Source of the DNA: Bacteroidales bacterium
GTDB taxonomy: Bacteria; Bacteroidota; Bacteroidia; Bacteroidales; P3
NCBI GenBank assembly: GCA_017616895.1
Contig: JAFZXE010000010.1
Location: 186,001-250,000, forward strand
DNA length: 64,000 nt
Direction: 5' to 3'
Positions 33,511 through 42,035 of the stretch are shown in pieces. The notes under the pieces were generated by a model, which saw only the letters and a program-made list of their open reading frames with translations, was not told the DNA's origin and searched no databases. Position 1 is the stretch's first letter; each line of letters starts with the position of its first letter. The translations under genes and the position numbers were made by a program.

Positions 33511-35193
33511 ATGAAAAAATATTACATTCTTACCATTGCGGTTCTCGCTTTAACCGCTGCCGTCTGTCCCACGAGCCTGAGGGCACAGAGGGCTTCCGAA
33601 ATCACGGTCAACTCACAGTATCGCGACGCGATAATGAACTACCTGCGGCAGGATGTACAACAGCGTCAGCAGACCATGGCCAAACGCGCCGAGCAGATAC
33701 TCATCAACCTGCCCAATGAGGAAAAACTCTACGACGAGACCTTCGTCACCATCAAGACCGACGTAGCCGAAGCACTGCGTGAAGATGGCCGCCGCGAGTA
33801 CAACTATGTCTTCGACATCTCGTACAACTGCAAACACATCGAAGGCGTTTCTGACGACTACCCCATCGGCGTATATGACTACAACGCCTCCAACTCGGCA
33901 CGCGCCATCTGCAACCTCACCAAAATCATGGTTGAGGATGTGTCGAAAGACCTCTTCCGCGAGGGTAAGAACATCACCACACGCATCACTGCCACCACTG
34001 ACGACATCGAGATAAGCCACATCCCTTATAACGGTGAGTACGGCGAATTCAAATACTGCCCCACCAACTACAACGGCGAGAACATACGCATCTCGGTCAA
34101 TAAAGAGGAAGGCATCACCACCAACGCCCAGCTCGCCTATCTTCGCGCCCAGAGCGTGAAAGGCTATCTCGAAAGCAACGTATCGCTGTTGCGCCGCGCC
34201 ACCAACAAATACGAATTCGTCACCAAGACCTACGACAAAGAGGGCTCACAATACCGTCGCAGCAGCGTCGAAATCGTCGTTCACGGCGCCTTTGACGAGA
34301 TTATGGCCGAAATGACCAACAAACTCATCAACGACGAGTATGTCGATTTCAACATCCCCGTAAACGAAGCCGGTGCCAACGCCAGTACCTTCGCCCTCAT
34401 CATCACCAACTACGACTACGCCAAGCCTCTTCCCAACGTACCTTTTGCCAGCAACGACGGAGAAATCTTCTACCAATACTGCGTCAAGACCCTAAGCATT
34501 CCCGAGCGTCACGTCAAACTGCTCCGCAACGCCAATGCCGAAGTAATCAAAACCGAAGGCGTCAACTGGCTTAAAGACATCACCGTAGCCCTCAACGGCG
34601 AGGCCAACATCATTCTCTACTACGCCGGACACGGATTCACCGACGCCAACTACAACCCCTACATCATCCCGACCGACATCAACGCCACAGGCATCAAAGC
34701 CTTCAACGGCAAGAGTTCACTGCCAGATGAGATGGTGCTCAAAGGATGCGAAGCTAAGAACCTTATCAAGCAGTGCATCGCCCTCGACACCATCTGCAAC
34801 AGCTGGTTCAACCGTGTAAAATTCAAGAGCCTCACCTTCATCCTCGATGCCGGCTTCGACGGCACCCAGCGTAACGGCCACACCCTCTTCTCTATCAAGA
34901 AGAAAGCCAAGAAGATGAAAGGCATGCGTATCCGTAACGACGTTGTCATGTTTGCTGCCGCCGACTGGAACAAGGCAGCCTACAGCTTCGACCAGCAGCA
35001 CCACGGTTTCCTGACCTATTTCATGCTGAAAGAAATCAAACGTACACGCGGTAACATCGACTACGGCACACTGTTCGAAACCATCGACAAACAGCTGAAC
35101 TACGAGTCGTCGCTGCAAGGCAAGCTACAGCAACCCAAGATGGTGCTTGGAAACAAGGCCAAGGAAGGCTGGCAGGCACGCAGATTCAAATAA
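33511..35193 (+). CDS. Exported caspase-fold protein lacking the catalytic Cys
   Basis: This 560-residue protein has a signal peptide (MKKYYILTIAVLALTAAVCP..LRAQ). Residues about 30-260 hold a region with YLRAQSVKGYLESNVS and RRSSVEIVVHG that looks OmpA/LPOR-like. Residues about 285-560 are a peptidase C14 (caspase) fold: FALIITNYDYAKPLPNVPFA, YCVKTLSIPERHV, then NIILYYAGHGF with the catalytic His at 374. The site that normally reads D-A-C-x-S-G is LDAGFDG, with Gly at 448 in place of the nucleophile. It therefore cannot act as a classical caspase unless another Cys substitutes; an exported binding or scaffold role is possible. It is a single-gene unit with its own promoter and terminator. 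Confidence 0.85.
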   Translation: MKKYYILTIAVLALTAAVCPTSLRAQRASEITVNSQYRDAIMNYLRQDVQQRQQTMAKRAEQILINLPNEEKLYDETFVTIKTDVAEALREDGRREYNYVFDISYNCKHIEGVSDDYPIGVYDYNASNSARAICNLTKIMVEDVSKDLFREGKNITTRITATTDDIEISHIPYNGEYGEFKYCPTNYNGENIRISVNKEEGITTNAQLAYLRAQSVKGYLESNVSLLRRATNKYEFVTKTYDKEGSQYRRSSVEIVVHGAFDEIMAEMTNKLINDEYVDFNIPVNEAGANASTFALIITNYDYAKPLPNVPFASNDGEIFYQYCVKTLSIPERHVKLLRNANAEVIKTEGVNWLKDITVALNGEANIILYYAGHGFTDANYNPYIIPTDINATGIKAFNGKSSLPDEMVLKGCEAKNLIKQCIALDTICNSWFNRVKFKSLTFILDAGFDGTQRNGHTLFSIKKKAKKMKGMRIRNDVVMFAAADWNKAAYSFDQQHHGFLTYFMLKEIKRTRGNIDYGTLFETIDKQLNYESSLQGKLQQPKMVLGNKAKEGWQARRFK

Positions 35194-35212
35194 GAAGCCA
35201 CACATAAGCCAA

Positions 35213-35255
35213 AATAAAAGAGGACTCTCGTAATTGAGCGTCCTCTTCTTTTATT
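35213..35255. terminator. Intrinsic terminator after the caspase-fold gene
   Basis: AATAAAAG-AGGAC-CTC pairs with GAG-GTCCT-CTTTTATT around a short loop (small internal mismatches). It lies 20 bp after the stop and is A-rich on one side and T-rich on the other, so it may work in both directions. Confidence 0.85.
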
Positions 35256-35353
35256 CACCAAAACTGTTATTCCGCATCCGAAGGAAAGTTCTAACCCGCG
35301 TAAGAAGATTGTATTAAAGAACCCAACCCACGCTGACAAATTTCATTTCAAGA

Positions 35354-35929
35354 CTACCTGTCCAAATTATATTTCCGGCCATCAATAGTACAAAAGCTTG
35401 TTATTCCTACTCCTTTGACCACCTTGACAGAATCAAAAGTGCACGGAATAGTATTTTTTACAGTAAAGGTTAGCGTATCTCCCGATAGAATCGTATTATA
35501 TTCAAACGAACGGTCGGAGCTGTGACGGCATTCAAGACCATATCGTATGTTACCGATATCCAAATCCCCATCAATGTTGTTATCTATAAAAGGGATACTA
35601 ATGGTAATGGTTAGTAGAGTATCGTCCCAAAAATATTGTGTCGGGTTATCACCGTACTTCAATTTAACATAATAGATAGGCTCGTTACATGCGCATTTGC
35701 ATCCCTTTTCAATATACTCAGTCGATTTGTAAATGTCTGTAACTTTTAGCGAAAGCTGATTTGCCGAACTATCCTGAAATCGGACAACTTGGTCCTTTTG
35801 GTATGGTGCATAAATCGTATTTTCCTCAGGAAAGGCTGGGCAGTGATACCTGCTGCTACATCCACATAGCAACAGTACAAACAACGGGATGATGCCAATT
35901 TGGGGAAAAAATCGTGAAGGAGTTTTCAT
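35354..35929 (-). CDS. Hypothetical lipoprotein
   Basis: This 191-residue protein starts at the ATG 35929 (MKTPSRFFPQIGIIPLFVLL) with a lipobox LLCGC, so it is likely lipidated. The longer frame upstream, to 36064, is AT-rich spacer. The mature part has three close cysteines (KGCKCACNEP, about 74-83) and a beta-rich rest (TILSGDTLTFTVKNTIPCTF). I do not recognise a family. It is the last of a minus-strand island of exported proteins. The spacer behind it (35930-36105) has repeated ATTTTCGCA words. Confidence 0.6.
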   Translation of the reverse strand: MKTPSRFFPQIGIIPLFVLLLCGCSSRYHCPAFPEENTIYAPYQKDQVVRFQDSSANQLSLKVTDIYKSTEYIEKGCKCACNEPIYYVKLKYGDNPTQYFWDDTLLTITISIPFIDNNIDGDLDIGNIRYGLECRHSSDRSFEYNTILSGDTLTFTVKNTIPCTFDSVKVVKGVGITSFCTIDGRKYNLDR

Positions 35930-36105
35930 CTTAATAAGTTTTCGCATTAAACAATTATTTTCGCATCTTTCGATGTTGAAATTCCACCTCAACAAGGTTT
36001 CTTGAGCGAAGCAAAAAACAATTTTCGCACCTTTTCGCCCTTTTAGCAGTTTTTCGCAATCCAAACAATCATTTTACTGACTGCCGGCTACTTTATCGAT
36101 TCTTT

Positions 36106-36720
36106 TTAGAACCTCAAGCCGTAGTGTATCTTCAGGGCTTGGCCGAAGAGGGCGGTTTTGTCGTTGGGGATGAGGCCTGTGGGTACGGATACTCTGTTCA
36201 GTGTGGAGCCGGCATCCAGTGACCAGGAGAAGCCAATGTGCGACTTCTCAGTCAGCTTGCAGTTCATGCCCAGCTCTGCATCGCAGAACCCGCTCCAACG
36301 ACCCGTAGAGTAGTGGTTGGCGGCATAGTCGAATGTGTTCAGCATATAGCGGGCGCCAAGTTTCGCCCCGATGAAAGCCTCAAACCTGCTGCCTATCGGC
36401 ATATAGTAGCGGTAAGCCGCCGCCAGCGACCACTGCAGCATGTTCTCGTTCACCGTCACCGCCGAGGTGTTGAAGCAGGCGTTGCCCAGGTCGATGCCCA
36501 CCATGTTACGTCCCAGCAGCCAGCCGAAATGCACTCCGTAGCCGAATCCCGTGTATTGGTCGGCAGCGTCCTGCATCACCGACACCGCGCTGTAGTTCGT
36601 GTAGTTCGTCATGCCGGCTTCCACGCCGAATTCGAAACGTTGTTTCTTTGATTCCTGCGCCTGCGCTGTGCCGAAAACCGCCAGACACGCCAGCGCGATA
36701 ATAAATCCTTTGCTTTTCAT
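36106..36720 (-). CDS. Small outer-membrane beta-barrel protein
   Basis: This 204-residue protein has a signal peptide (MKSKGFIIALACLAVFGTAQ, cleavage AQA-QE). The mature chain alternates hydrophobic and polar residues typical of an 8-strand barrel: FEFGVEAGMTNYTNYS, GYGVHFGWLLGRNMVGIDLG, QWSLAAAYRYYMPIGSRFEA, IGAKLGARYMLN, and ends in ALKIHYGLRF, a terminal aromatic typical of outer-membrane proteins. The function is unknown. It starts 24 bp downstream of the neighbouring 92-residue membrane protein gene, in the same direction. Confidence 0.8.
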   Translation of the reverse strand: MKSKGFIIALACLAVFGTAQAQESKKQRFEFGVEAGMTNYTNYSAVSVMQDAADQYTGFGYGVHFGWLLGRNMVGIDLGNACFNTSAVTVNENMLQWSLAAAYRYYMPIGSRFEAFIGAKLGARYMLNTFDYAANHYSTGRWSGFCDAELGMNCKLTEKSHIGFSWSLDAGSTLNRVSVPTGLIPNDKTALFGQALKIHYGLRF

Positions 36721-36744
36721 TTTTAATTTTTAATTGATTACTGT

Positions 36745-37023
36745 TTATTTTGACTTCATCTTCTGTTTATGCCAGTACCAGCCTATTATTGCCGCAGGGA
36801 CGGCTATCAAGGCGCTGATGGCGAGGCTATACCATATCGGGATCTTGTTGTATCCCAGAAGCATCTCCACGACGCTGCCAATCGAAAGGACGACGAACCA
36901 TATCGCATACTCGATAAGGATATACTTCGTGCGGTTCTCGTCCTTGTCCCGATGCCGTTTCTCCCATACGACAAACAGCACCATCGCCACCACTAATGAG
37001 ATTATTTTGATTAAATACTCCAT
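36745..37023 (-). CDS. Small inner-membrane protein
   Basis: This 92-residue protein has three membrane segments (about 4-19, 37-56 and 62-83) and a charged loop KRHRDKDENRTKY at about 22-34. There is no signal peptide or known motif. It sits between the barrel protein and the long repeat-stalk protein. The function is unknown. Confidence 0.65.
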   Translation of the reverse strand: MEYLIKIISLVVAMVLFVVWEKRHRDKDENRTKYILIEYAIWFVVLSIGSVVEMLLGYNKIPIWYSLAISALIAVPAAIIGWYWHKQKMKSK

Positions 37024-37091
37024 GATTAGTTATTTTTATTGTTAATTGCTTACTGCTGTTTATATGATTTGTGTCGATGCCTTTTATATCG

Positions 37092-38609
37092 TTACGGCAA
37101 GGTAGTCAGGTCTCTCACGAGGCGGACGCTTAATCCTTCCGATATGGAGTTGGTGGCGGTTGAAGACAATGAAGATGTGGAAAATATCAATTGACGTGCA
37201 CCATTGTTAGAACCACCTGAATAGGTTGATGACCAATATTGTCCAATACTACCGATGCTGTAGAGATCATGGCCTTGTCTATATCCGCAGGCAGGAAGGA
37301 AAACTGCACCGACTGACTCAAGGAGGTTCCACTCTCCGGCATTGAAATTATTTGTGGTAAAGTCGGAGGTGGTTATGGTGATTGGAACGACATCCACTTC
37401 GCCCCATTCATCGGGTAATAGAATCATACCAGGCATATCACACACTGTTGCAAGAGACCTTAGATTCGAAGCATTAACTCTTCCGGTTAGTATGTATGAC
37501 CATTCTTCGCCACTCAGTGTGCGGAAAATACCAACACTATCGCCACCGTTACTGATGGCGTTGTATAATCCCCAATCGTAGTTTCTGCCAGAGATAGAAG
37601 AGCGAATGTAATCCAAATTACTATTACTTGCCAAATAAGGATAATAGCTGCCAAGTCCGCTTGTCCCAAAGCCGAAGAGGTCGATCCAGCCGTCGTATGT
37701 GGACGAGATGTTGGCATTGGCTGTGCCCACCATGTCGTATTGGTGTTCGGCAAAACGCCAAGTGCCAGTCGAGGCTTTGTATTGCAGGTTGCCGCGAGAG
37801 AAAGCCACACGGTTGGCCACCGATATGCTGAACACACCGGGCAGAGCGCCCTCGGTGTCGGCAGGGCTGCTGTCGTAGGGGTGCAGGTGGATGGTGTCAT
37901 ATACCAGGCTGTCGTGCAGATAGACCCGTATGCTGTCGTGCAGATGTACTATCACGCTGTCACGGATATGCACAACCGTGCTGTCGAGAATGTTCACAAC
38001 CGTGCTATCGTGTATGAATACACTGTCGTGAACCACGGTGCTGTCGTGAACATATACCACCACGCTGTCGCGTATGACTACGGTGTCGTGAACCAGCAGT
38101 GTGTCGTGTATCATGGTTCCGGCGGCTATGTTGTCGATATATTGTCTAAGCACTTCGGAGAGGCTGTCGGAGAGATGTTGTGCGTCAATTGTGCCGCCGT
38201 CGGCAGAGTGTGCCGCATAGAGTGCGTAAGGTACCGACATAAGCTGTTGGGTGGTTGCGATGGTGTAGGACTCTCCACCGTCGGGCGACACCTGCGACTT
38301 GAGCCAGTAGGGACCGTCTGCCCAGTCGAAACAGTCGCCAAAAGAACAGTTCACAAGTCCTACACCCTGTCCGATAATAATGGTGAACAAGCCGTTTGCA
38401 TCGGTTGTAGGAGCGTGTAATTCGGCATAGACGGTGTTGCCGGTTGCCGAACCGCGCAACAGGTCGATGCGCACACCGATAGTGCGGTGAGCCAGAGGAG
38501 TGCCGTCGTCGTTGCGCACCACGGCTTGATAGGTGAATCCCTGCGGAACTTGAGCCAGTGTAGTGAATGCCAAGAGCATGGCCGCCGCTATAGTCAATAA
38601 TCTTTTCAT
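37092..38609 (-). CDS. Exported stalk-like repeat protein with FISUMP-like C-terminal domain
   Basis: This 505-residue protein has a signal peptide (MKRLLTIAAAMLLAFTTLAQ). Next, PQGFTYQAVVRNDDGTPLAH.TIGVRIDLL is a common N-terminal domain of Bacteroidota tail-fibre-like surface proteins. Residues about 165-247 are a repetitive segment of D-S/T plus V-V/I-H units (HDTVVIRDSVVVYVHDSTVV), a possible beta-helix or stalk. The C-terminal part has the FISUMP-like features (GVFSISVANRVAFSRGNLQY, YWSSTYSG, and a SVRLVRDL end). It overlaps the upstream T9SS-tail gene by 4 bp (ATGA), so the two are coupled. It is probably a surface-exposed fibre. Confidence 0.75.
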   Translation of the reverse strand: MKRLLTIAAAMLLAFTTLAQVPQGFTYQAVVRNDDGTPLAHRTIGVRIDLLRGSATGNTVYAELHAPTTDANGLFTIIIGQGVGLVNCSFGDCFDWADGPYWLKSQVSPDGGESYTIATTQQLMSVPYALYAAHSADGGTIDAQHLSDSLSEVLRQYIDNIAAGTMIHDTLLVHDTVVIRDSVVVYVHDSTVVHDSVFIHDSTVVNILDSTVVHIRDSVIVHLHDSIRVYLHDSLVYDTIHLHPYDSSPADTEGALPGVFSISVANRVAFSRGNLQYKASTGTWRFAEHQYDMVGTANANISSTYDGWIDLFGFGTSGLGSYYPYLASNSNLDYIRSSISGRNYDWGLYNAISNGGDSVGIFRTLSGEEWSYILTGRVNASNLRSLATVCDMPGMILLPDEWGEVDVVPITITTSDFTTNNFNAGEWNLLESVGAVFLPACGYRQGHDLYSIGSIGQYWSSTYSGGSNNGARQLIFSTSSLSSTATNSISEGLSVRLVRDLTTLP

Positions 38610-39073
38610 AGTTTCGTAATCTTATATGTTTGCGATTGCTTTGATTCGTTTGAAACCTTCAAGATGTAGATGCCCGATGGTTGCGAGTCGAGGTTTAGTC
38701 GTGTCGCCGTGCTGTCCCACAGCAGCCGTTCGGCCAGCCGTCCGTCCTGGGCGTAGAGTTCCACCGTCAGCGGCTCAGAGTCGTTGTTGCGGTGCAAGGT
38801 GACGGCAGCGGTGGTGGGGTTGGGGAACACCTCCACGTTCATCTCAATGGCGGACACTTCGGTTATCCGTTCCACTGTGACAGCCAGCGGCTGCATTACG
38901 CCTTCGTGCAGTGTGGAACTCGACGAGGCGTTAAGTGTCGCCACCTGACCGACGTTGTAGCTGTACTCGTGGCCACCGCCTGAAGCTGAGCCTCCCGACG
39001 ATGACACCGAAGTTTGTGCGCCGGCTGTTCCGCAGGTGAGTAATAAAAGTGTGATTAAAAGAATTCTGTTCAT
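38606..39073 (-). CDS. Short T9SS type A sorted protein
   Basis: This 155-residue protein has a signal peptide (MNRILLITLLLLTCGTAGAQ), a short Ser/Gly-rich mature part (SVSSSGGSASGGGHEYSYNV GQVATLN) and a type A T9SS tail occupying about half the protein (VEVFPNPTTAAVTL, LYAQDGRLAERLL, GIYILKVSNES..YKITKL). The N-terminal GGHEYSYNVGQVA pattern is common in small exported Bacteroidales proteins. Its stop overlaps the start of the stalk protein, suggesting that the two surface proteins are made together. Confidence 0.85.
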   Translation of the reverse strand: MNRILLITLLLLTCGTAGAQTSVSSSGGSASGGGHEYSYNVGQVATLNASSSSTLHEGVMQPLAVTVERITEVSAIEMNVEVFPNPTTAAVTLHRNNDSEPLTVELYAQDGRLAERLLWDSTATRLNLDSQPSGIYILKVSNESKQSQTYKITKL

Positions 39074-39084
39074 AGTGCGTTATG

Positions 39085-39621
39085 TTATTTCCATCCACTA
39101 TGGTGTGTTTCTGCTGTGATGAGCTTGCTGCAGTGCTTGCTGCAATTGGTGCAGTCGGTCGGCATGCCGTGTTTGTCATACTCGATGGCGCACTCGCTTT
39201 CGCCGCAGTCGCTCGAAGTGCAGCACACCTGTTGCTGTTCGTCGCCGTTGCTGTTGTCGCGGTACTCGGTGAGGCCGTCTTTCACCTCTTTTTGGAGTAG
39301 GGTTGCCATCCGTGTGGTAGTGTTGCTGTCAACGCTATAAAACACCACCTCCAGACAGGCGTTGTATGCTTTGTCGAAAGGTTTGTTATCGACGACGCGC
39401 AGAGTTTCTATCTCCACAGCTCCGAACTCTTCCGCAAGATTGTCTTTCAGTTTGTTTTTGTAGGCGTCCTCGTCAACATGCATCGCTACCTGACCGTCTT
39501 TTTCGGAGAATACGGCAATCAGCTCGCCCTCTTGCTTAAGAGGCTTGATTTTCATCAGGCAGCTCGAAAACATTCCGATTGTTAGAGCCGCGAGGCATAC
39601 GATGATTGGTGTTTTCTTCAT
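39085..39621 (-). CDS. Lipoprotein with Cys-rich tail
   Basis: This 178-residue protein has a lipoprotein signal (MKKTPIIVCLAALTIGMFSSC). The middle is helical and acidic (MHVDEDAYKNKLKDNLAEEF). The C-terminal end carries eight cysteines (VCCTSSDCGESECA then TDCTNCSKHC) that could bind metal or form disulfides. No family is recognised. Its leader is nearly identical in DNA to that of the lipoprotein at 40784, although the mature parts are unrelated. Confidence 0.7.
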   Translation of the reverse strand: MKKTPIIVCLAALTIGMFSSCLMKIKPLKQEGELIAVFSEKDGQVAMHVDEDAYKNKLKDNLAEEFGAVEIETLRVVDNKPFDKAYNACLEVVFYSVDSNTTTRMATLLQKEVKDGLTEYRDNSNGDEQQQVCCTSSDCGESECAIEYDKHGMPTDCTNCSKHCSKLITAETHHSGWK

Positions 39622-39641
39622 GGGTTGTTGTTTTTATTAAT

Positions 39642-40040
39642 TTATATTGCTAGAACTGTGTATGACTCGCCGTGGATGTCGGTCTTGGTTTGGATGGTGC
39701 CGCTGTACGAGACGGTGTCGCCTGCCGAGTGGTTCACGCCAAGTATCGGGTCTTCTGCCCAGATGACGCTCCCGTTATGTTCGAGTATGTGTGTGTTGCT
39801 GTCCACAGCCAGCGCCCAAACCATTCCTGGTACAACCGGTTCGGTCTCAGCGGGGTTGTTCACCTGATTCAGTATGCCCGAATATGTATTGGATTGTGCT
39901 GTCGTTTGCGTCGTGTCCTGCGGGGTGTCGGTAGGGGTGTCGTCGTCTTCGCACGACACCATCATCATGCCCATTAGAGCTGCAGCCATAAAGAGCAGCC
40001 GGACGCTCAGTTTCTTTGATTGAATTGTTGTCTTTTTCAT
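39642..40040 (-). CDS. Hypothetical lipoprotein
   Basis: This 132-residue protein has a hydrophobic leader (VRLLFMAAALMGMMMVSC) with a likely lipidated Cys at 30, a Thr/Asp-rich linker (EDDDTPTDTPQDTTQTTAQS) and a small beta-rich domain (ALAVDSNTHILEHNGSVIWA). There is no known family. It lies between two lipoprotein genes on the same strand, 20 bp from the one downstream. Confidence 0.65.
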   Translation of the reverse strand: MKKTTIQSKKLSVRLLFMAAALMGMMMVSCEDDDTPTDTPQDTTQTTAQSNTYSGILNQVNNPAETEPVVPGMVWALAVDSNTHILEHNGSVIWAEDPILGVNHSAGDTVSYSGTIQTKTDIHGESYTVLAI

Positions 40041-40091
40041 AGTCTTATTGTTTTATGGGTTATTCAATTTTATATGCAAAGTGAACGATGG

Positions 40092-40784
40092 TCATTTCTG
40101 GCGGACGGGGCGGATGGGGCTTCCGTGGAATCGCTCGTAGTGGCTCACCCGTATGCCAGTGCTGCCGAAGTTGAGGATATGTGCGTTGTTCGGCAGAAGC
40201 GTTTCGAGCGATGACGACCAGTAGTTGCCTGTGTTCTTGCTGAGGTGGGAGTCGCCATTCTGGAATCCAGCGGCGGGCAGGAAGATGCTGTTGCCGTTGG
40301 TTGCGGTGAGCAAGTATCCTTGTGCGCCATTCTGCTGAGTCCATTCTGCCGTCGTGTTGTCGAGCAGTTCCTGCCATTCGGCAACGGTCGGTATGCGAGC
40401 ACCGTCGCCCAACAGGGACGTAGCAGCATCGTCTGCCGCCTCAAGAACGGTGAGGCTATCGGCGAGGCCTTCGGATTCCTGCGTGTTGTACTTGTTAAGG
40501 GTGTAGTTCTCGCCCTCTTGGTTGTAGTAGGAGTAGGTCGCCATGCTGTATTCGTTTTTCGGCAGCGTCTCGCCCCAGGCGTAGTAGTCGCCAAACTTTT
40601 CTGGCGTTGTGGCTCCGAGGTTGCATTTTGCCCAAAGCAATCCGCTCGGAAGGCCTAAATCTACCCATTCGGCTTCTGCCGTGTTGTTATCGGCGTCGGT
40701 TGTTTTGGTGTTCGTGTTGTTGCAGCTCGAAAGCATTCCGATTGTTAGAGCTGCGAGGCATACGATGATTAGAATTTTCTTCAT
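40092..40784 (-). CDS. FISUMP-like lipoprotein (paralogue of 46080-46823)
   Basis: This 230-residue protein has a lipoprotein leader (MKKILIIVCLAALTIGMLSSC). The mature part has WVDLGLPSGLLWAKCNLGA, P-KFGDYYAWGETLPK, then DDAATSLLGDGARIPTVAEW-ELL and the end GSPIRPVRQK, a FISUMP-like domain of Bacteroidales surface lipoproteins (SUMF-type core without catalytic residues). It is a likely surface protein of unknown function. A paralogue with the same order of motifs lies 6 kb away. Its leader shares about 58 of 63 bases with the lipoprotein gene at 39621. Confidence 0.75.
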   Translation of the reverse strand: MKKILIIVCLAALTIGMLSSCNNTNTKTTDADNNTAEAEWVDLGLPSGLLWAKCNLGATTPEKFGDYYAWGETLPKNEYSMATYSYYNQEGENYTLNKYNTQESEGLADSLTVLEAADDAATSLLGDGARIPTVAEWQELLDNTTAEWTQQNGAQGYLLTATNGNSIFLPAAGFQNGDSHLSKNTGNYWSSSLETLLPNNAHILNFGSTGIRVSHYERFHGSPIRPVRQK

Positions 40785-40805
40785 TTTATGGGGGGTATTG
40801 TTGAG

Positions 40806-41675
40806 TTATTTCTTTATATAGTTCAGCAGGTCGCTTTTGTTGGATGCGAAGGTGAAGTCGGAGGCTACCTTGAAATAGTTCTCGGGGTCGGCGACATAGG
40901 CGTAGGCGTACTTGGCGAAGTCCAGTTTGTTATCCTCGAACTGGAATGTGCCTATCATACGGCGAATGTCGGCGGTGGTGAGCAGTTTGGATGTCACCAT
41001 TGCTTGGGCCAACTCCATGCGGTTGTCGTCGAACGACTCGGCTTTCAACTGTGCCACCATCCGCGCCACCTCTTCGGGTGTTGCAACGGGCATCATCTCC
41101 GCCGCCACCATGCCTGGGTCAATCACTTCGATTGGGGCGACGGGAACTGCTGTGAGGCTCTGCATGGCGTCACGCCATCCGTCGCGGTAGCCGTCCTGAT
41201 AGCCGTCGCGATACGAGCCGTTGCGGTCGGCTGGCGGTGTGACGGTGGTCGGCGGCTGCGAGGTGTGGGCGCGTCCTGTACCGCCCTGCCCATAGAGGAA
41301 GGCATCCAACGACTCCACTATGAGTTCTCCACCGTGCGGTGTGTTCTTCCACTGCACCATATATTCTTCATCTTTCGACTGAAGGTCCACCGTCAAGCGG
41401 CGAGTACTTTTGGCAGGCGAGGTGAGCTCCACTACTAGGTCGTGCCTACCGGGGCGCAAGCCGGTGAAGGTGTAGGATTTTGAGGCGTAGCCCTCCTGAC
41501 GGCGCCCGTCGAGGGTGACGATGAATTTTTCGGTTATGAAGGCCCGCACCTTGAGCGAGATGCCGCCCTGTGCTGGCGGGTGTGGCGGGTTGTGATGGTT
41601 GCCGTGATTGCCCGGCTGCGCCATGACCATTGTTGAGAGCAGCACCAAAGCTGCAAGTGTAAGTATCCGTTTCAT
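40806..41675 (-). CDS. Exported DUF4476 protein
   Basis: This 289-residue protein has a signal peptide (MKRILTLAALVLLSTMVMAQ), a His/Pro-rich stretch (GNHGNHHNPPHPPA), a beta-rich PEGA-like part (YTFTGLRPGRHDLVVELTSP), and a DUF4476 domain at the C-terminus (about 190-289: FDDNRMELAQAMVTSKLLTT, MIGTFQFEDNKLDFAKYAYA, DPENYFKVASDFTFASNK-LLNYI). DUF4476 is common in Bacteroidota secreted proteins; its function is unknown. A short GYQDGYRDGWRD segment separates the two parts. Confidence 0.85.
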   Translation of the reverse strand: MKRILTLAALVLLSTMVMAQPGNHGNHHNPPHPPAQGGISLKVRAFITEKFIVTLDGRRQEGYASKSYTFTGLRPGRHDLVVELTSPAKSTRRLTVDLQSKDEEYMVQWKNTPHGGELIVESLDAFLYGQGGTGRAHTSQPPTTVTPPADRNGSYRDGYQDGYRDGWRDAMQSLTAVPVAPIEVIDPGMVAAEMMPVATPEEVARMVAQLKAESFDDNRMELAQAMVTSKLLTTADIRRMIGTFQFEDNKLDFAKYAYAYVADPENYFKVASDFTFASNKSDLLNYIKK

Positions 41676-41745
41676 GATGTTTGTTATTGTTTAATGCATA
41701 ATATTGGTTGTGGTGCAGATGCAAGATCTCGTGTCTCTACGCCAC

Positions 41746-42000
41746 CTACTTTGTTTGCCCAGTGCGGGCACGCACTTTTTTCTGCCATACTTCCATAGTG
41801 AAGGTCCAGGCGAAGCCGAACCAGAGGTAGAGGAAGATGAATACGAGGGGTTTGAGCTGGTAGGGCTGGTGGTGGATCAGCATAGTTACCAGCGGGATGA
41901 CAAAATACATGAAGAGGCCCCAGAAGGTGGAGTCGATGTAATAACTCGCGATGCGGTGCTTGGTGCGCCATTGACGGTAATTTTCAAGTGTTTTGCTCAT
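41746..42000 (-). CDS. Small 2TM membrane protein
   Basis: This 84-residue protein (MSKTLENYRQWRTKHRIASY) has two membrane segments (about 25-42 and 50-68) with basic ends (KKVRARTGQTK). The start at 42000 is chosen; the longer frame upstream overlaps the neighbouring thioredoxin-like gene and is not plausible. It resembles small '2TM domain' proteins of Bacteroidota. The function is unknown. Confidence 0.7.
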   Translation of the reverse strand: MSKTLENYRQWRTKHRIASYYIDSTFWGLFMYFVIPLVTMLIHHQPYQLKPLVFIFLYLWFGFAWTFTMEVWQKKVRARTGQTK

Positions 42001-42035
42001 AATATGTGGGTTATTAGTTGTTTGTTTTCTTGGGG

